In this document: piece by piece, positions 35,515 through 44,181 of the stretch | Layout: each line of letters starts with the position of its first letter | Position numbering within the stretch: position 1 is the stretch's first letter | Source: Burkholderia sp. 9120 | GTDB taxonomy: Bacteria > Pseudomonadota > Gammaproteobacteria > Burkholderiales > Burkholderiaceae | DNA: 64,000 nucleotides | Direction: 5' to 3' | NCBI RefSeq assembly: GCF_000745015.1 | Contig: NZ_JQNA01000002.1 | Location: 3,906,001 to 3,970,000 of the forward strand | The notes under the pieces: generated by a model | What the model was told of the DNA's origin: nothing | What the model saw: the letters and a program-made list of their open reading frames with translations, nothing else | Databases searched by the model: none | Made by a program: the position numbers and the translations under genes

Positions 35515-36432
35515 TCAAGAGAGTTGCTGAGAGGGATCGATGCGTTCCATCGCTTTTCGCGCCATGACACGCCGCGTGAAGCGATGCCGGAACCCCTGCA
35601 CGCTCCAGCTCGCGAGCACGAACGGCGCCGTCATGGCCGGCCAGCCGAAATAGCTCGCGACCGCCTGCAACAGCACCGCGACGCCCACGCCGCTCAGCGT
35701 TGCCGCGGCGCCGCAATCGGCCAGCGCGATCGCGGTCAGCGCGCCGTTGAATCCTAACAGGCCCGCGTCGAGCGAACTCGCCGTGGCGCCGAGCAACACG
35801 TGCGCCATGCTGGCGAGCGCGCCGCCGATCAGCGCCCACAGCGCGTGCCTGCGTGACGCCGCGGCGATCCCGATCAGCACGAGCAGGCCCGCTAATGCGC
35901 CGGAGCCGAAGCCGGGTTGTGCGAGCGCGCCGAGTAGGCCGTTGATCCATTGCGTCGCGATGAACGGTTGCGCGAGCGCCTGGGTCGCGACGGGTGTGGC
36001 GCTCGTCATCATCGGCAGCCAAAGCCATGTGACGATCAGAAACGGGCTGGAGAACACGCCTAAGCCGTGCGCGCGCAGCCGGCGCGACCAGGGTTCGAGA
36101 CACCACGCTGTCGCCGTGGCGGCGAGAATCGCCACCGCGGTGGCGGTCGCGTTGTCGGCGATGAAATTGAACGCGGCGAGACCCGCCAGCGCGCCGTTGA
36201 AGCCGTGCAGCCCGTCGCGCGTATCGGCTTCACGATAGCCTGCCAGCACGGCGCTCACGTTGGCCGCGGTCGCGCCCATCAGCGCTGCGCAGGCGAGGCG
36301 CGGGTCGGCCAGCAGCCACCCGGCGAGCAGACACGCACCGGTGAACGCATTCGGCTGCAGCACGATCTGGCCGAGGCTGCGCAACAGTGTGCGCAGAGCG
36401 GCGGATTTTGCTTGGGTCGAGGCGGCGTGCAT
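35515..36432 (-). CDS. Urea transporter (UT/Yut family)
   Basis: 305 aa, about ten membrane helices arranged as two similar halves, each with a GFNGAL signature (HGFNGALAGLA and LGFNGALTAIAL), the selectivity region of urea channels. LGQIVLQPNAFTGACLLAG is the usual start. Members let urea cross the inner membrane passively. No urease genes are nearby. The start could also be GTG 36471; neither has a good ribosome site. Confidence 0.85.
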   Translation of the reverse strand: MHAASTQAKSAALRTLLRSLGQIVLQPNAFTGACLLAGWLLADPRLACAALMGATAANVSAVLAGYREADTRDGLHGFNGALAGLAAFNFIADNATATAVAILAATATAWCLEPWSRRLRAHGLGVFSSPFLIVTWLWLPMMTSATPVATQALAQPFIATQWINGLLGALAQPGFGSGALAGLLVLIGIAAASRRHALWALIGGALASMAHVLLGATASSLDAGLLGFNGALTAIALADCGAAATLSGVGVAVLLQAVASYFGWPAMTAPFVLASWSVQGFRHRFTRRVMARKAMERIDPSQQLS

Positions 36433-36734
36433 GGTTTGAGAGCGGTATGAAGTCGACGACGCGCGCGACACGACGCTTGAGCGTCAGGTGCGAGCCAGGC
36501 CGGTAAGGAGCGGAACCGCGAGCATAGGCTAGCCGCGGCGCTGCGGGCATCGCGAGGCGTTGATAGTGGCTATTTGCGACACCTCGCCCGGTGTGTGGGC
36601 GCGTGGCGAGTTGTGTCGGCGAACCGAAAGCTTTCGCGCTAGGATAAGCAACCCCAGAACCCGGCGAGTACGTGGCCAATACACGGCGCAAACCCCACGC
36701 ATGCGGGCCAGGCCGTTTCACGAGGAGACAGACA
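36433..36734. other. Divergent promoter region
   Basis: Between the urea transporter and the glycolipid-binding-like gene. No gene or clear operator seen. CGAGGAGAC at its right end is the ribosome site of the next gene. Confidence 0.45.
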
Positions 36735-37289
36735 ATGCGCGAATTACGATGGACGTCGGAAGAGGACGAAGGAATCGAACATCTAACGTTCGACGCCCGC
36801 GACGACGGCTTCGCGGTGGAAAGCGTGGTGGTGGGACAGCGCTACGGCAAGGCATACGGATTGCACTACACGGTGCGCTGCGACGCGCAATGGCGCACCA
36901 CGCATGCGTGGCTGAAGATCGTCGGCGGCGGCGAACTGGAATTGCACGGCGACGGCCAGGGCCGTTGGCGCGACGGTCACGGCCTCGTGCTGAGCGCACT
37001 CGACGGTTGCATCGACATCGACATTGCGGCCACGCCGTACACCAATACGCTGCCGATCCGCCGTCTGCAATTGGCGCAAGGCGAGCGTCAGCCGATTTCG
37101 GTGGCGTATATCTCGACGCCGGATTTGCAGGTCACGCGCGCCGAGCAGGCGTATTCGTGCATCGCGTTGAACAAGGCGTATCGCTACGAAGGCCTGTTCC
37201 GCAACTTCACGGCGAACCTGACGGTGGACGAAGACGGCCTCGTGATCGACTATCCGACGCTGTTCACACGCCTGCCGCGCGAGCATTGA
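36735..37289 (+). CDS. Putative glycolipid-binding family protein (DUF1089-like)
   Basis: 184 aa, no signal peptide. It begins LRWTSEEDEGIEHLTF; GLHYTVRCDAQWRTTHAWLKI, GCIDIDIAATPYTNTLPIRRL and the C-terminal AYRYEGLFRNFTANLTVDED match the family typified by Pseudomonas PA1994, which has a fold like lipoprotein-localisation proteins. A biochemical role is not established. ATG 36735 follows GAGGAGAC. The last 26 bases overlap the end of the convergent hydrolase gene. Confidence 0.82.
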   Translation: MRELRWTSEEDEGIEHLTFDARDDGFAVESVVVGQRYGKAYGLHYTVRCDAQWRTTHAWLKIVGGGELELHGDGQGRWRDGHGLVLSALDGCIDIDIAATPYTNTLPIRRLQLAQGERQPISVAYISTPDLQVTRAEQAYSCIALNKAYRYEGLFRNFTANLTVDEDGLVIDYPTLFTRLPREH

Positions 37290-38262
37290 CCGTCGCGCTG
37301 GGTGTCTCGTTGAGCGTCTCGTCAAGGCCGAGGCCGGTGCGCTGCTGCGCGACAAAGCTTTCGATAATCGCGGCGATCCGTTCGGGCTCGCGCAGCACGA
37401 CCCAATGGCCCGCATCGATCTCCGTGCGCCGATACGAGCCGAGCCATCCCTCCAGCCCGAGCGATAGCGCCGGCCCGACATAGCGGTCGCGCAACGGCAC
37501 GATGAAATGCACCGGCGCACGCGCATGGCGCGAGCGCGGCCGCAGCAGCTTGTCGATGAAATTCGCGCGATACAGATTCAGACCGTTGAGCGCGTTGCGC
37601 ATTTGCGCGGGATCGCGCTCAGGGCGCACGCGTTCGGTCACGCGCAGCCACAGCGGCCAGCAGCGTGCGCCACCCGCGCGCCACACCAGTTCCGGCAGCC
37701 ATGGCAGATGGAAAAAGAAAATGTACCAGGACTTGAGCGTTTGCCGCACACCGCTGCCGAACGGCCGCTTGACGGGTTGATGCGCCGGTTGATCCGTCAA
37801 CTGCTGCGTTAACTGCTGTGTTAACTGCGCACCATCGCCCCCGCGCAAGCCGAGCGACGCGTGATCGAGGCACGGCCCGGAGATCGACGTATACGACGCG
37901 ATACGGCCTTTGAACGCCGGATCGGTCACCGCCTCCCAGCTCTGAATCGATCCCCAGTCGTGGCCGACCAGATGAAACGGCCGCGTGCCGCAGGTTGCGT
38001 CGGCAACCGCCGCCAGATCCGCGGCCAGCCGTTCGAGCCGGTAAGCGCCGCGCGTGGCCGGCGCCTCGGAGGCGCCCGCGCCGCGCACGTCGTAGCTGAT
38101 GACGCGGTAGCGCGCATCCAGTTGCGCGCGCACCGGTTCCCATACCGCGGCCGAATCGGGATAGCCGTGCACCAGCACGATCGGCGGTGCGTCGCGCGGC
38201 CCGCTGACGTAGACCGCGAGCCGCACGTCGCCGGCCACGACCGACAGCGTGTCGCGTATCAC
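37264..38262 (-). CDS. Alpha/beta hydrolase, epoxide hydrolase/dehalogenase-like
   Basis: 332 aa. Features are VLVHGYPDSAAVWEPV, the nucleophile elbow LVGHDWGS (Asp nucleophile, as in epoxide hydrolases and dehalogenases) and the late His in DAGHWVV. The start is taken at GTG 38262, which overlaps a TGA (GTGA) in the likely ancestral frame of the upstream gene; ATG 38316 is the longer choice. A 12-bp tandem repeat at 37797-37828 encodes QLTQ repeats in the cap region. It is the last gene of the monooxygenase operon and may open an epoxide or ester made by it. Confidence 0.85.
   Translation of the reverse strand: MIRDTLSVVAGDVRLAVYVSGPRDAPPIVLVHGYPDSAAVWEPVRAQLDARYRVISYDVRGAGASEAPATRGAYRLERLAADLAAVADATCGTRPFHLVGHDWGSIQSWEAVTDPAFKGRIASYTSISGPCLDHASLGLRGGDGAQLTQQLTQQLTDQPAHQPVKRPFGSGVRQTLKSWYIFFFHLPWLPELVWRAGGARCWPLWLRVTERVRPERDPAQMRNALNGLNLYRANFIDKLLRPRSRHARAPVHFIVPLRDRYVGPALSLGLEGWLGSYRRTEIDAGHWVVLREPERIAAIIESFVAQQRTGLGLDETLNETPSATVNARAAGV
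37797..37828 (-). repeat. 12-bp tandem repeat inside the hydrolase gene
   Basis: Nearly three copies of a 12-base unit (ttaactgctgtg and variants) encode QLTQ-QLTQ-QLT. It adds whole codons, so the frame is kept. Confidence 0.7.
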
Positions 38263-39139
38263 GCGGCCGCCTGCGCGGCGCGTCGCGCGGCCTTGCGGGT
38301 GCTCGGGCGCTTGCATTGGTGGCGTCGACGGCGGCGACGAGACCGTCGATCCGCGCCAGTTGCGCGCGATTGTCGTGATCCCACGGATGGAAGCCGGGCC
38401 GGAAAAAGCTCAGCCATTCGCCGGCAATACGCGGAAACACGCCATGACGTGGACCGTACAGATATTTGACGACGCGCCACATGCCGCGAAGGTGGCCGCC
38501 GCGTTTGCGGTCGGCGATCAGCAGGCGCAGATGGAAATCGAACACGATCAGCCAGAACGTGAAGGTGGTGGCCAGCATGGTGCCGGTGCGCAGCAGATAA
38601 CGGCCGAGGCCCGGTTTAAGCACGGTGTTCCACACGTCGTACGAAACGGCCTTGTGCTCGGTTTCTTCCAGCGCGTGCCAGGTCCACATCTGCGCATAGC
38701 CTTCCACCGAGCCGCCGACGCGCGTCGCGTCTTCCAGCAGCAGGGCCGCCAGCATCGCGGTGTAGTGTTCGAGGCAGACGGTGACGGCGAGCTGATACGA
38801 ATGTGGCAGCACTTTGCGGCCGAAATTGAGGATCGCCCACAGCCGCTTGTCGAGCTTGTGCGCCGGCAGCCCGGCTTCCTGCAGCAGGTCGTTGTATTCG
38901 ATGTGCTCGCGCGTATGCATGGCTTCCTGGCCGATGAAGCCGAGCACCTGTTTTTTCAGCACGGGGTCGTCGATCTGGTCGCGATAGTTGCGCACGCTAT
39001 CCATGAAGAAACGCTCGCCCGCCGGGAATAGCAGCGACAGCGCGTTGAAGAAGTGTGTCACATGCGAGCCTTGCACATGCCAGTCGCAGGCACGTTCCGG
39101 CGGCAGATTGAAACGAAGGTCGCGGCGAACCGGCATCAT
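38259..39139 (-). CDS. Metal-dependent hydrolase family protein with a disturbed 3' end
   Basis: About 293 aa of recognisable protein. It opens PVRRDLRFNLPPERACDWH, then GQEAMHTREHIEYNDLL and WHALEETEHKAVSYDVW, with paired Glu/His residues as in di-iron-like helical proteins (family often named metal-dependent hydrolase). ATG 39139 follows AAGGAG. Past PWDHDNRAQLARIDGL the frame does not stop but runs open to 37619 through the next gene. A one-base change near 38300-38350 would instead lead to KAARRAAQAAA and a TGA at 38259 that overlaps the hydrolase start. So a one-base deletion, real or a sequencing error, is likely. Membership of the monooxygenase operon suggests a part in hydrophobic-compound metabolism. 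Confidence 0.75.
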
Positions 39140-39197
39140 GGCCTTTCTCCTTGTGATCCTGGGTTTGCTGTCGAAGCGGTTGATGGGGTAACGCGCG

Positions 39198-40106
39198 TCA
39201 TACACGCTTGCCGTCGATCTGCGCGGCGCGGCGCGCGCGTTTTTCCGCGATGCGCTTCATCCGGCGCGCCTGCATGACGACCAGCGCCTGATACGCCGCC
39301 GGCAAGGTGCGCGCGAGCCAGTCGGCGGCGCGCGCGTCGCGCCCGATCAGCACGCGCCGCTTGTTCTTGCGCACGCCGTCGAGAATCACGCGGGCGGCTT
39401 CGTCGGCGGTGGTGATGAAGAACTTCTCGAAGTCGTCCTTGCCTTGCTGTTCGTTTTCCAGCATGAAGCCGACCATGTTGGGCGCGATCCGGCTCGATTG
39501 CGCGATGCCCGTGTGAATGCCGCCGGGATGCACGCAGGTCGCCGACACGCCGCACTTCATCAGATCGAGTTCCTGGCGCAGCGATTCGGTAAAACCGCGC
39601 ACCGCGAATTTGGTGGCGTTGTAGCCGCTCATGCCCGGCTGCGCGAACAACCCGAATACGCTCGACGTATTGACGATATGGCCCGCGCCCGACGCCTTGA
39701 TATACGGCAGAAACGCTTTCGTGCCGTGCACCACGCCCCAGAAGTTGACGCCGACGATCCACTCGAGATCGGCGTAATCCATGCCTTCGATCGTGCTCGA
39801 CAGCGCCACGCCCGCGTTGTTGAACACGAGATTGACGCGCCGATGCTGCGCGGCCGTTTCCGCGGCCCAGTCGAGCATCGCGGCGCGGTCCGCGACGTCG
39901 AGCACGCGCGTGGTGATGAGTAGCGGCGCGCCGACAATCTGCGGCGCGGCGGCTTGCGCGAGTTGCGCGGTTTCGGCGAGGCTCGCGGCATTGCGGTCGG
40001 CGAGGGCGAGATGGCAGCCTTCGCGCGCCAGTTGAATCGCGAGCGAGCGGCCCATGCCCGAGCCTGCGCCGGTGATGGCGGCGACCCTGTCGGTGAAGTT
40101 CTTCAT
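39198..40106 (-). CDS. Short-chain dehydrogenase/reductase
   Basis: 302 aa. NAD(P) motif TGAGSGMGRSLA, NNAGVALSS, the catalytic Ser in NTSSVFGLF and Tyr/Lys in YNATK. Adds a C-terminal basic extension (RARRAAQIDGKRV). ATG 40106 follows AGGAGATAA. It oxidises alcohols or reduces ketones; beside a Baeyer-Villiger-type monooxygenase it could supply the ketone. Same operon as the genes on both sides. Confidence 0.9.
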   Translation of the reverse strand: MKNFTDRVAAITGAGSGMGRSLAIQLAREGCHLALADRNAASLAETAQLAQAAAPQIVGAPLLITTRVLDVADRAAMLDWAAETAAQHRRVNLVFNNAGVALSSTIEGMDYADLEWIVGVNFWGVVHGTKAFLPYIKASGAGHIVNTSSVFGLFAQPGMSGYNATKFAVRGFTESLRQELDLMKCGVSATCVHPGGIHTGIAQSSRIAPNMVGFMLENEQQGKDDFEKFFITTADEAARVILDGVRKNKRRVLIGRDARAADWLARTLPAAYQALVVMQARRMKRIAEKRARRAAQIDGKRV

Positions 40107-40170
40107 TGGCTTATCTCCTGTGGGCCGAGCCGGCGTTTCGGCGCTGACCTGAGTCCCATGCAAGCTGGTT

Positions 40171-40212
40171 TGTCGTTGTCGTTGTCGTTGTCGCTGTCGC
40201 TGTCGCTGTCGC
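40171..40212 (+). repeat. Hexanucleotide tandem repeat (TGTCGT/TGTCGC)n
   Basis: Seven hexamers: three TGTCGT then four TGTCGC, followed by a partial copy. It lies between the SDR start and the monooxygenase stop, that is, in the intercistronic space of the operon 65 bp upstream of the SDR ATG. Copy number could vary by slippage. Confidence 0.85.
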
Positions 40213-40220
40213 TGTGTCGC

Positions 40221-41828
40221 TCAGGTCGCTTCCGCCGACGCGGCAACCGGCGCATTCTTCGGCGTTTGCATCGGCTCGTGCGTCGGCGTATGCATCGCCA
40301 CACCAACCGGCTGCTGCGCCGGCGCATACGCGACGTAATCGTCCATGCTGAAGGTGCTCGTGGCCTGGCGGAATTTGTACGCAAACCCCGGCCACAGCGT
40401 GGTGTTCTTGCCGGTCTTCGGATCGAGATACCAGCTCTTGCAGCCGCCGGTCGACCAGATCGCGCGGCCGAGCTTCTGCTGGATGCGCTCGTTATAGGCG
40501 CGCTCCACCTGCGGGCGCACTTCGATCGCGGCGGCGCGTTCGGCGTTCATCGTCTTCAGCGCGCGCAGGATGTACTCGACCTGCGACTCGATCATGAACA
40601 CCATCGAGTTGTGGCCGAGGCCGGTGTTCGGACCCACCACCATGAAGAAGTTCGGATAGCCCGGCAACGCCGTGCCCAGATACGCATGCGCGCCGTCGCG
40701 CCATGTATCGACGATATCGACGCCGCCACGCCCGAGCACCACGCCCGGCGGAAACGGATCGGCGACCTGGAAGCCGGTGCCGAAGATCAGGCAGTCGGCC
40801 GGGTGGAGCGCGCCATCTGTCGTGATCACCGCGTCTTCCTCGATCCGGGCGATGCCGGTGGTGGTCACCGCCACGTTCTGGCGCGACAGCGCGGGGAAGT
40901 AGTCGTTGGAAATCAGCACGCGCTTGCAGCCCATCGTGTAGTTCGGCGTCAGCGTGGCGCGCAGTTGCGGGTCGGGCACCTGGCGGCGCAGATGTCGTTC
41001 GGCGACTTTCTGCGCGGTTTTCATCAGCGACGGATGAATCGCGAAACCGAGCGCCCGCGATTCGAGCATGCAGTACAGCGCCGAGCGCATGATTTTCTGC
41101 GTGAACGGCAGATGTCTGAAGAGCCACTGTTCGAGCGGCTTCACCGGACGGTCGGCCTTCGGCATGATCCACGGCGGCGTGCGCTGGAACAGTTCCAGAT
41201 GCGCGACGCGCGGCGCGATCTGCGGCACGAACTGGATCGCGCTCGCGCCGGTGCCGATCACGGCGACACGTTTGCCGTCGAGCGGATAACCGTGGTCCCA
41301 TTGCTGCGAATGGAACGTCTTGCCGCGAAATTTTTCGATCCCCGGAATGTCGGGCAGGGCCGCGCGCGAGAGGCCGCCCATCGCCGAAATCAGCACGCGC
41401 GCGGACCATTGCTGGCCGTTCGCGAAGCTCAGTTGCCAGCGGTGGCGCGTCTCGTCGTAGATCGCGCTCGCCAGTTCATGGCCAAAGCGCAAATGACGCT
41501 GAACGCCGAAGCGCTGCGCGCATTCTTCCATGTATCCGCGAATTTCCGGCTGGCGCGCGAACATGCGGGTCCAGTGCGGATTCGGGGCGAAGGAGAACGA
41601 ATAGACGTGCGATTGGACGTCGCAGGCGCAACCGGGATAGTGGTTGTCGCGCCAGGTGCCGCCGACCGACGCGGCCTTTTCCGCGATGATGAAATCGGTC
41701 AGGCCGGCTTGCCGCAGGCGAATCGCCATGCCGAGCCCCGCAAAGCCGGAGCCGATGATGGCGATGTCGGTATCGACCGGCGCGGATGGGTCAACGGCGG
41801 CTTCGTGGGGCGTCATGCGTGCGTTCAT
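40221..41828 (-). CDS. Flavin-dependent Baeyer-Villiger-type monooxygenase
   Basis: 535 aa. FAD motif IIGSGFAGLGMA (about 24-35), GGTWRDNHYPGCACDV, the Baeyer-Villiger fingerprint FRGKTFHSQQW and NADPH motif IGTGASAIQF are all present. It inserts oxygen into ketones to give esters or lactones, using NADPH and O2. AAAGGAGAC precedes ATG 41828. It leads a minus-strand operon with SDR, metal-dependent hydrolase and alpha/beta hydrolase, consistent with ketone oxidation followed by ester hydrolysis. A perfect inverted repeat lies 30 bp upstream. Confidence 0.92.
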   Translation of the reverse strand: MNARMTPHEAAVDPSAPVDTDIAIIGSGFAGLGMAIRLRQAGLTDFIIAEKAASVGGTWRDNHYPGCACDVQSHVYSFSFAPNPHWTRMFARQPEIRGYMEECAQRFGVQRHLRFGHELASAIYDETRHRWQLSFANGQQWSARVLISAMGGLSRAALPDIPGIEKFRGKTFHSQQWDHGYPLDGKRVAVIGTGASAIQFVPQIAPRVAHLELFQRTPPWIMPKADRPVKPLEQWLFRHLPFTQKIMRSALYCMLESRALGFAIHPSLMKTAQKVAERHLRRQVPDPQLRATLTPNYTMGCKRVLISNDYFPALSRQNVAVTTTGIARIEEDAVITTDGALHPADCLIFGTGFQVADPFPPGVVLGRGGVDIVDTWRDGAHAYLGTALPGYPNFFMVVGPNTGLGHNSMVFMIESQVEYILRALKTMNAERAAAIEVRPQVERAYNERIQQKLGRAIWSTGGCKSWYLDPKTGKNTTLWPGFAYKFRQATSTFSMDDYVAYAPAQQPVGVAMHTPTHEPMQTPKNAPVAASAEAT

Positions 41829-41857
41829 CCGATCCGTCTCCTTTTTACCGTCTTAAC

Positions 41858-41879
41858 TGTTACATTGGTTGATGTAACA
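41858..41879. promoter_or_regulatory. Operator candidate of the monooxygenase operon
   Basis: TGTTACAT-N6-ATGTAACA, perfect eight-base arms, 30-51 bp upstream of the monooxygenase ATG. Typical of a dimeric TetR-like or MerR-like site. The MerR-family gene at 43216-44067 is the nearest candidate regulator. Confidence 0.7.
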
Positions 41880-41959
41880 ATAGAGGCTGGTAACGGATGA
41901 CGCAAGAAGCCGGTTAGATGTCCGGCTCTAGGAGCGGCCGCACGCCGCGCTCGATGGGT

Positions 41960-42958
41960 CTATTTCGCCGCGAGCGCCGCCGTGGCAACGGGGTTCTGCC
42001 AGACGGCGTCCTTCACGACGATTTTTTGCGGGATCAGGTGAGCGCCGTAGAAGGCATCCGCGACGCCTTGCTGCGAGCGGACGATGTCGTCGGTGACGAC
42101 CGTGGTGCCGTACGGATAGCGGCGCACCCAGGTTTCGACCAGCTTCTGATCGAGGCCGACCTTCGGCGCGATCAGCGCGGCGGTTTCCACCGGATGCGCG
42201 TTGACCCACAGGCTGGCCGCGCGCAATTGCCCGAGAATCGCGCCGACCACCTCGGGGTGCTGCTGGGCGAAGTCGCGGGTGGTTTCGTAGAAGTTGTAGG
42301 GGCCGTTGAGACCCGCGTAGTCCGCCAGCGTGCGCGCCTTCAACGCCTGCTGCGCGGACGCGTAGTACGGGTCCCAGATTACCCACGCATCGACGCTGCC
42401 GCTTTCGAACGCCGCGCGCGCGTCGGCGGGGGCCAGGTAGACCGGACGAACGTCTTCGTAACGCAGGCCGGCTTTTTTCAGCGCTTCGAGCAGCAGGTAG
42501 TTCGAGCTTGATCCTTTCTGCAGCGCGACCCGTTTGCCTTTGAGATCGGCAACGTTGCGCAGCGTCGAATCGCTTCTCACCAGAATCGCTTCCGCGTGCT
42601 CGCCGGACGGCTCCGCGCCGACATAGACGAAGCGCACGCCGCCGGCCTGTGCGAACACCGGCGGTGGCGCGCCGGTATAGCCGAAGTCGACGCTGTTCGA
42701 GTTCAGCGCTTCGAGCAGTTGCGGCCCCGCCGGAAATTCGAACCACTTGATGCTGTAGCCGAGCGGCTTGAGCCGTTCGTCGAGCGAGCCCTGGGCTTTC
42801 AGTATCGCGAGCAGGCCGGACTTCTGGTAGCCGATGCGCAGGACCCTGGCGGTGTCGTTGCCGACCGGCTGCGCGGCGGCGTTAAAGGTGGTGAAGGTGG
42901 TGAATGCCGTCAGCAACGCGGCGGCGACGTGAAGCGGAAAACGGGCGTGACGGGGCAT
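41960..42958 (-). CDS. Sulfonate/nitrate-type ABC solute-binding protein, orphan
   Basis: 332 aa with a signal peptide ending near FNAAA. RIGYQKSGLLAILKAQGSLDERL, WFEFPAGPQLLEALNSNSVDFGYTG and the EHAEAILVRSDS region are typical of SsuA-type binding proteins. It should bind an aliphatic sulfonate or similar small anion. ATG 42958 follows GGAGATTC; 42973 is possible. No permease or ATPase gene is adjacent, so it must share a transporter encoded elsewhere, or the operon was broken up. Confidence 0.87.
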   Translation of the reverse strand: MPRHARFPLHVAAALLTAFTTFTTFNAAAQPVGNDTARVLRIGYQKSGLLAILKAQGSLDERLKPLGYSIKWFEFPAGPQLLEALNSNSVDFGYTGAPPPVFAQAGGVRFVYVGAEPSGEHAEAILVRSDSTLRNVADLKGKRVALQKGSSSNYLLLEALKKAGLRYEDVRPVYLAPADARAAFESGSVDAWVIWDPYYASAQQALKARTLADYAGLNGPYNFYETTRDFAQQHPEVVGAILGQLRAASLWVNAHPVETAALIAPKVGLDQKLVETWVRRYPYGTTVVTDDIVRSQQGVADAFYGAHLIPQKIVVKDAVWQNPVATAALAAK

Positions 42959-43215
42959 GCGGCGAATCTCCATGTCTTGCGATTGTGATGTCGCCGGCCG
43001 TGCGTCGTCAGCGTGGTCCGCGCGCACGCGAGTCATCTGACAGCAGGTGACGTGACGTGCAGGGACGCGCAAGCGCTGGGAAACACGTCGCGGCGACGGT
43101 CAAGGATCGTCGCATGGACGCGGCGCGCTACCAACGAAGCAATGGAGATTTGAATATGACGCGCGAGGCACCGAGGTGGTGAGGCCGCACATAGCGTGTG
43201 ACGTGCGGCGTGCAG

Positions 43216-44067
43216 TTACTTTTTCGGCTTGTCCGCTTTCCCAGCGGCGCCGTCGGCGGGATGGCCCAGCTTCTTTTCCATGATCGCCGCGACGCGGTCG
43301 CCGAGGTAGTCGCCGGAGGCGTCTTCGAGCGCGCGGTTCATTTCGCTTTCCACCAGCACCATGGCGAGCGGCCGCACGCGCCAGATCGCGTCGACCAGCG
43401 CGGGCACGTCGGCGGGCGGCGGCAACGCGTCGGCGTCGTAGCGATCCAGTTGGTGGACCACCAGATCCACCAGCGCTTTGGCGACCGCCTGAAAATGCGG
43501 CCGGGCGATGCCGACGGCGTCGAGCAGATCGGCGAGCGGAATGCCTTCCTTCGCCATGGTGGCGCCGGCGGCCAGCGCCGTGGGATTGCCCGACACGAAC
43601 GAGAGGCCGTGACGTTCCAGCAGACCGAGTTCGACCGCTTTGCCGAGCGCGCTCGGCGTGGCCTTGTCGCCGAACATTTGCAGCAGTTCGATCAGCGAGT
43701 ATTTCTTCGGACGCTCACGCGACCAGCGGCCGCCGATCGCGGTTTCCAGACCGAGGATCGAACGCAGATCGTGGCCTTCGTCGACGGCCATGATCAGGTC
43801 TTGAATGTTCGCCAGCGTGTAGCCGCGAGTCAGCAGGTGATTGATCAGCTTCAGACGCGACACGTGGGTGTCGTCGTACACGCCGACCCGGCCGCGCTTT
43901 TCCGGCGGCGCGAGCAGGCCCCGGTCCTGATAGGCGCGCACGTTGCGCACCGTGGTGTCGGTGACGCGCGCGAGTTCGTCGACGGTGTATTCGTTGCGCG
44001 GCGCTGGGCTGGCCGCGACGTTGGCGTCGGCGGGCGAGGGCGGGACGGAGGGCGGCGTGTTGGGCAT
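43216..44067 (-). CDS. MerR-family transcriptional regulator
   Basis: 283 aa. The N-terminal MerR winged helix (EYTVDELARVTDTTVRNVRAYQDRGLL) is followed by a long helix and a C-terminal domain of unknown ligand with a basic tail. It has no metal-binding Cys pattern. It could control the monooxygenase operon 1.4 kb away (operator at 41858-41879) but this is inference from position only. Confidence 0.85.
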   Translation of the reverse strand: MPNTPPSVPPSPADANVAASPAPRNEYTVDELARVTDTTVRNVRAYQDRGLLAPPEKRGRVGVYDDTHVSRLKLINHLLTRGYTLANIQDLIMAVDEGHDLRSILGLETAIGGRWSRERPKKYSLIELLQMFGDKATPSALGKAVELGLLERHGLSFVSGNPTALAAGATMAKEGIPLADLLDAVGIARPHFQAVAKALVDLVVHQLDRYDADALPPPADVPALVDAIWRVRPLAMVLVESEMNRALEDASGDYLGDRVAAIMEKKLGHPADGAAGKADKPKK

Positions 44068-44130
44068 GGGCGGATTTTAACGCGGCCGTCGGCGCGGCCG
44101 CCAGCGTGGCAGTGCGTCATGTTGTGTCAT

Positions 44131-44150
44131 GGCGCGTGATGGCGCGTGAT
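44131..44150 (+). repeat. Tandem 10-bp direct repeat
   Basis: GGCGCGTGAT twice in direct succession in the gap upstream of the MerR gene and downstream of the protease gene. No role evident. Confidence 0.5.
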
Positions 44151-44181
44151 GGGAGCGAGCGGCGCGCGTTTGTGGCGACGC

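Noticed and set aside
40103..40395. Small minus-strand frames over the hexamer repeat that would encode Thr/Ala or Asp/Ser repeats
   Set aside because: They overlap the monooxygenase 3' end in other frames; the repeat itself generates the open frame.
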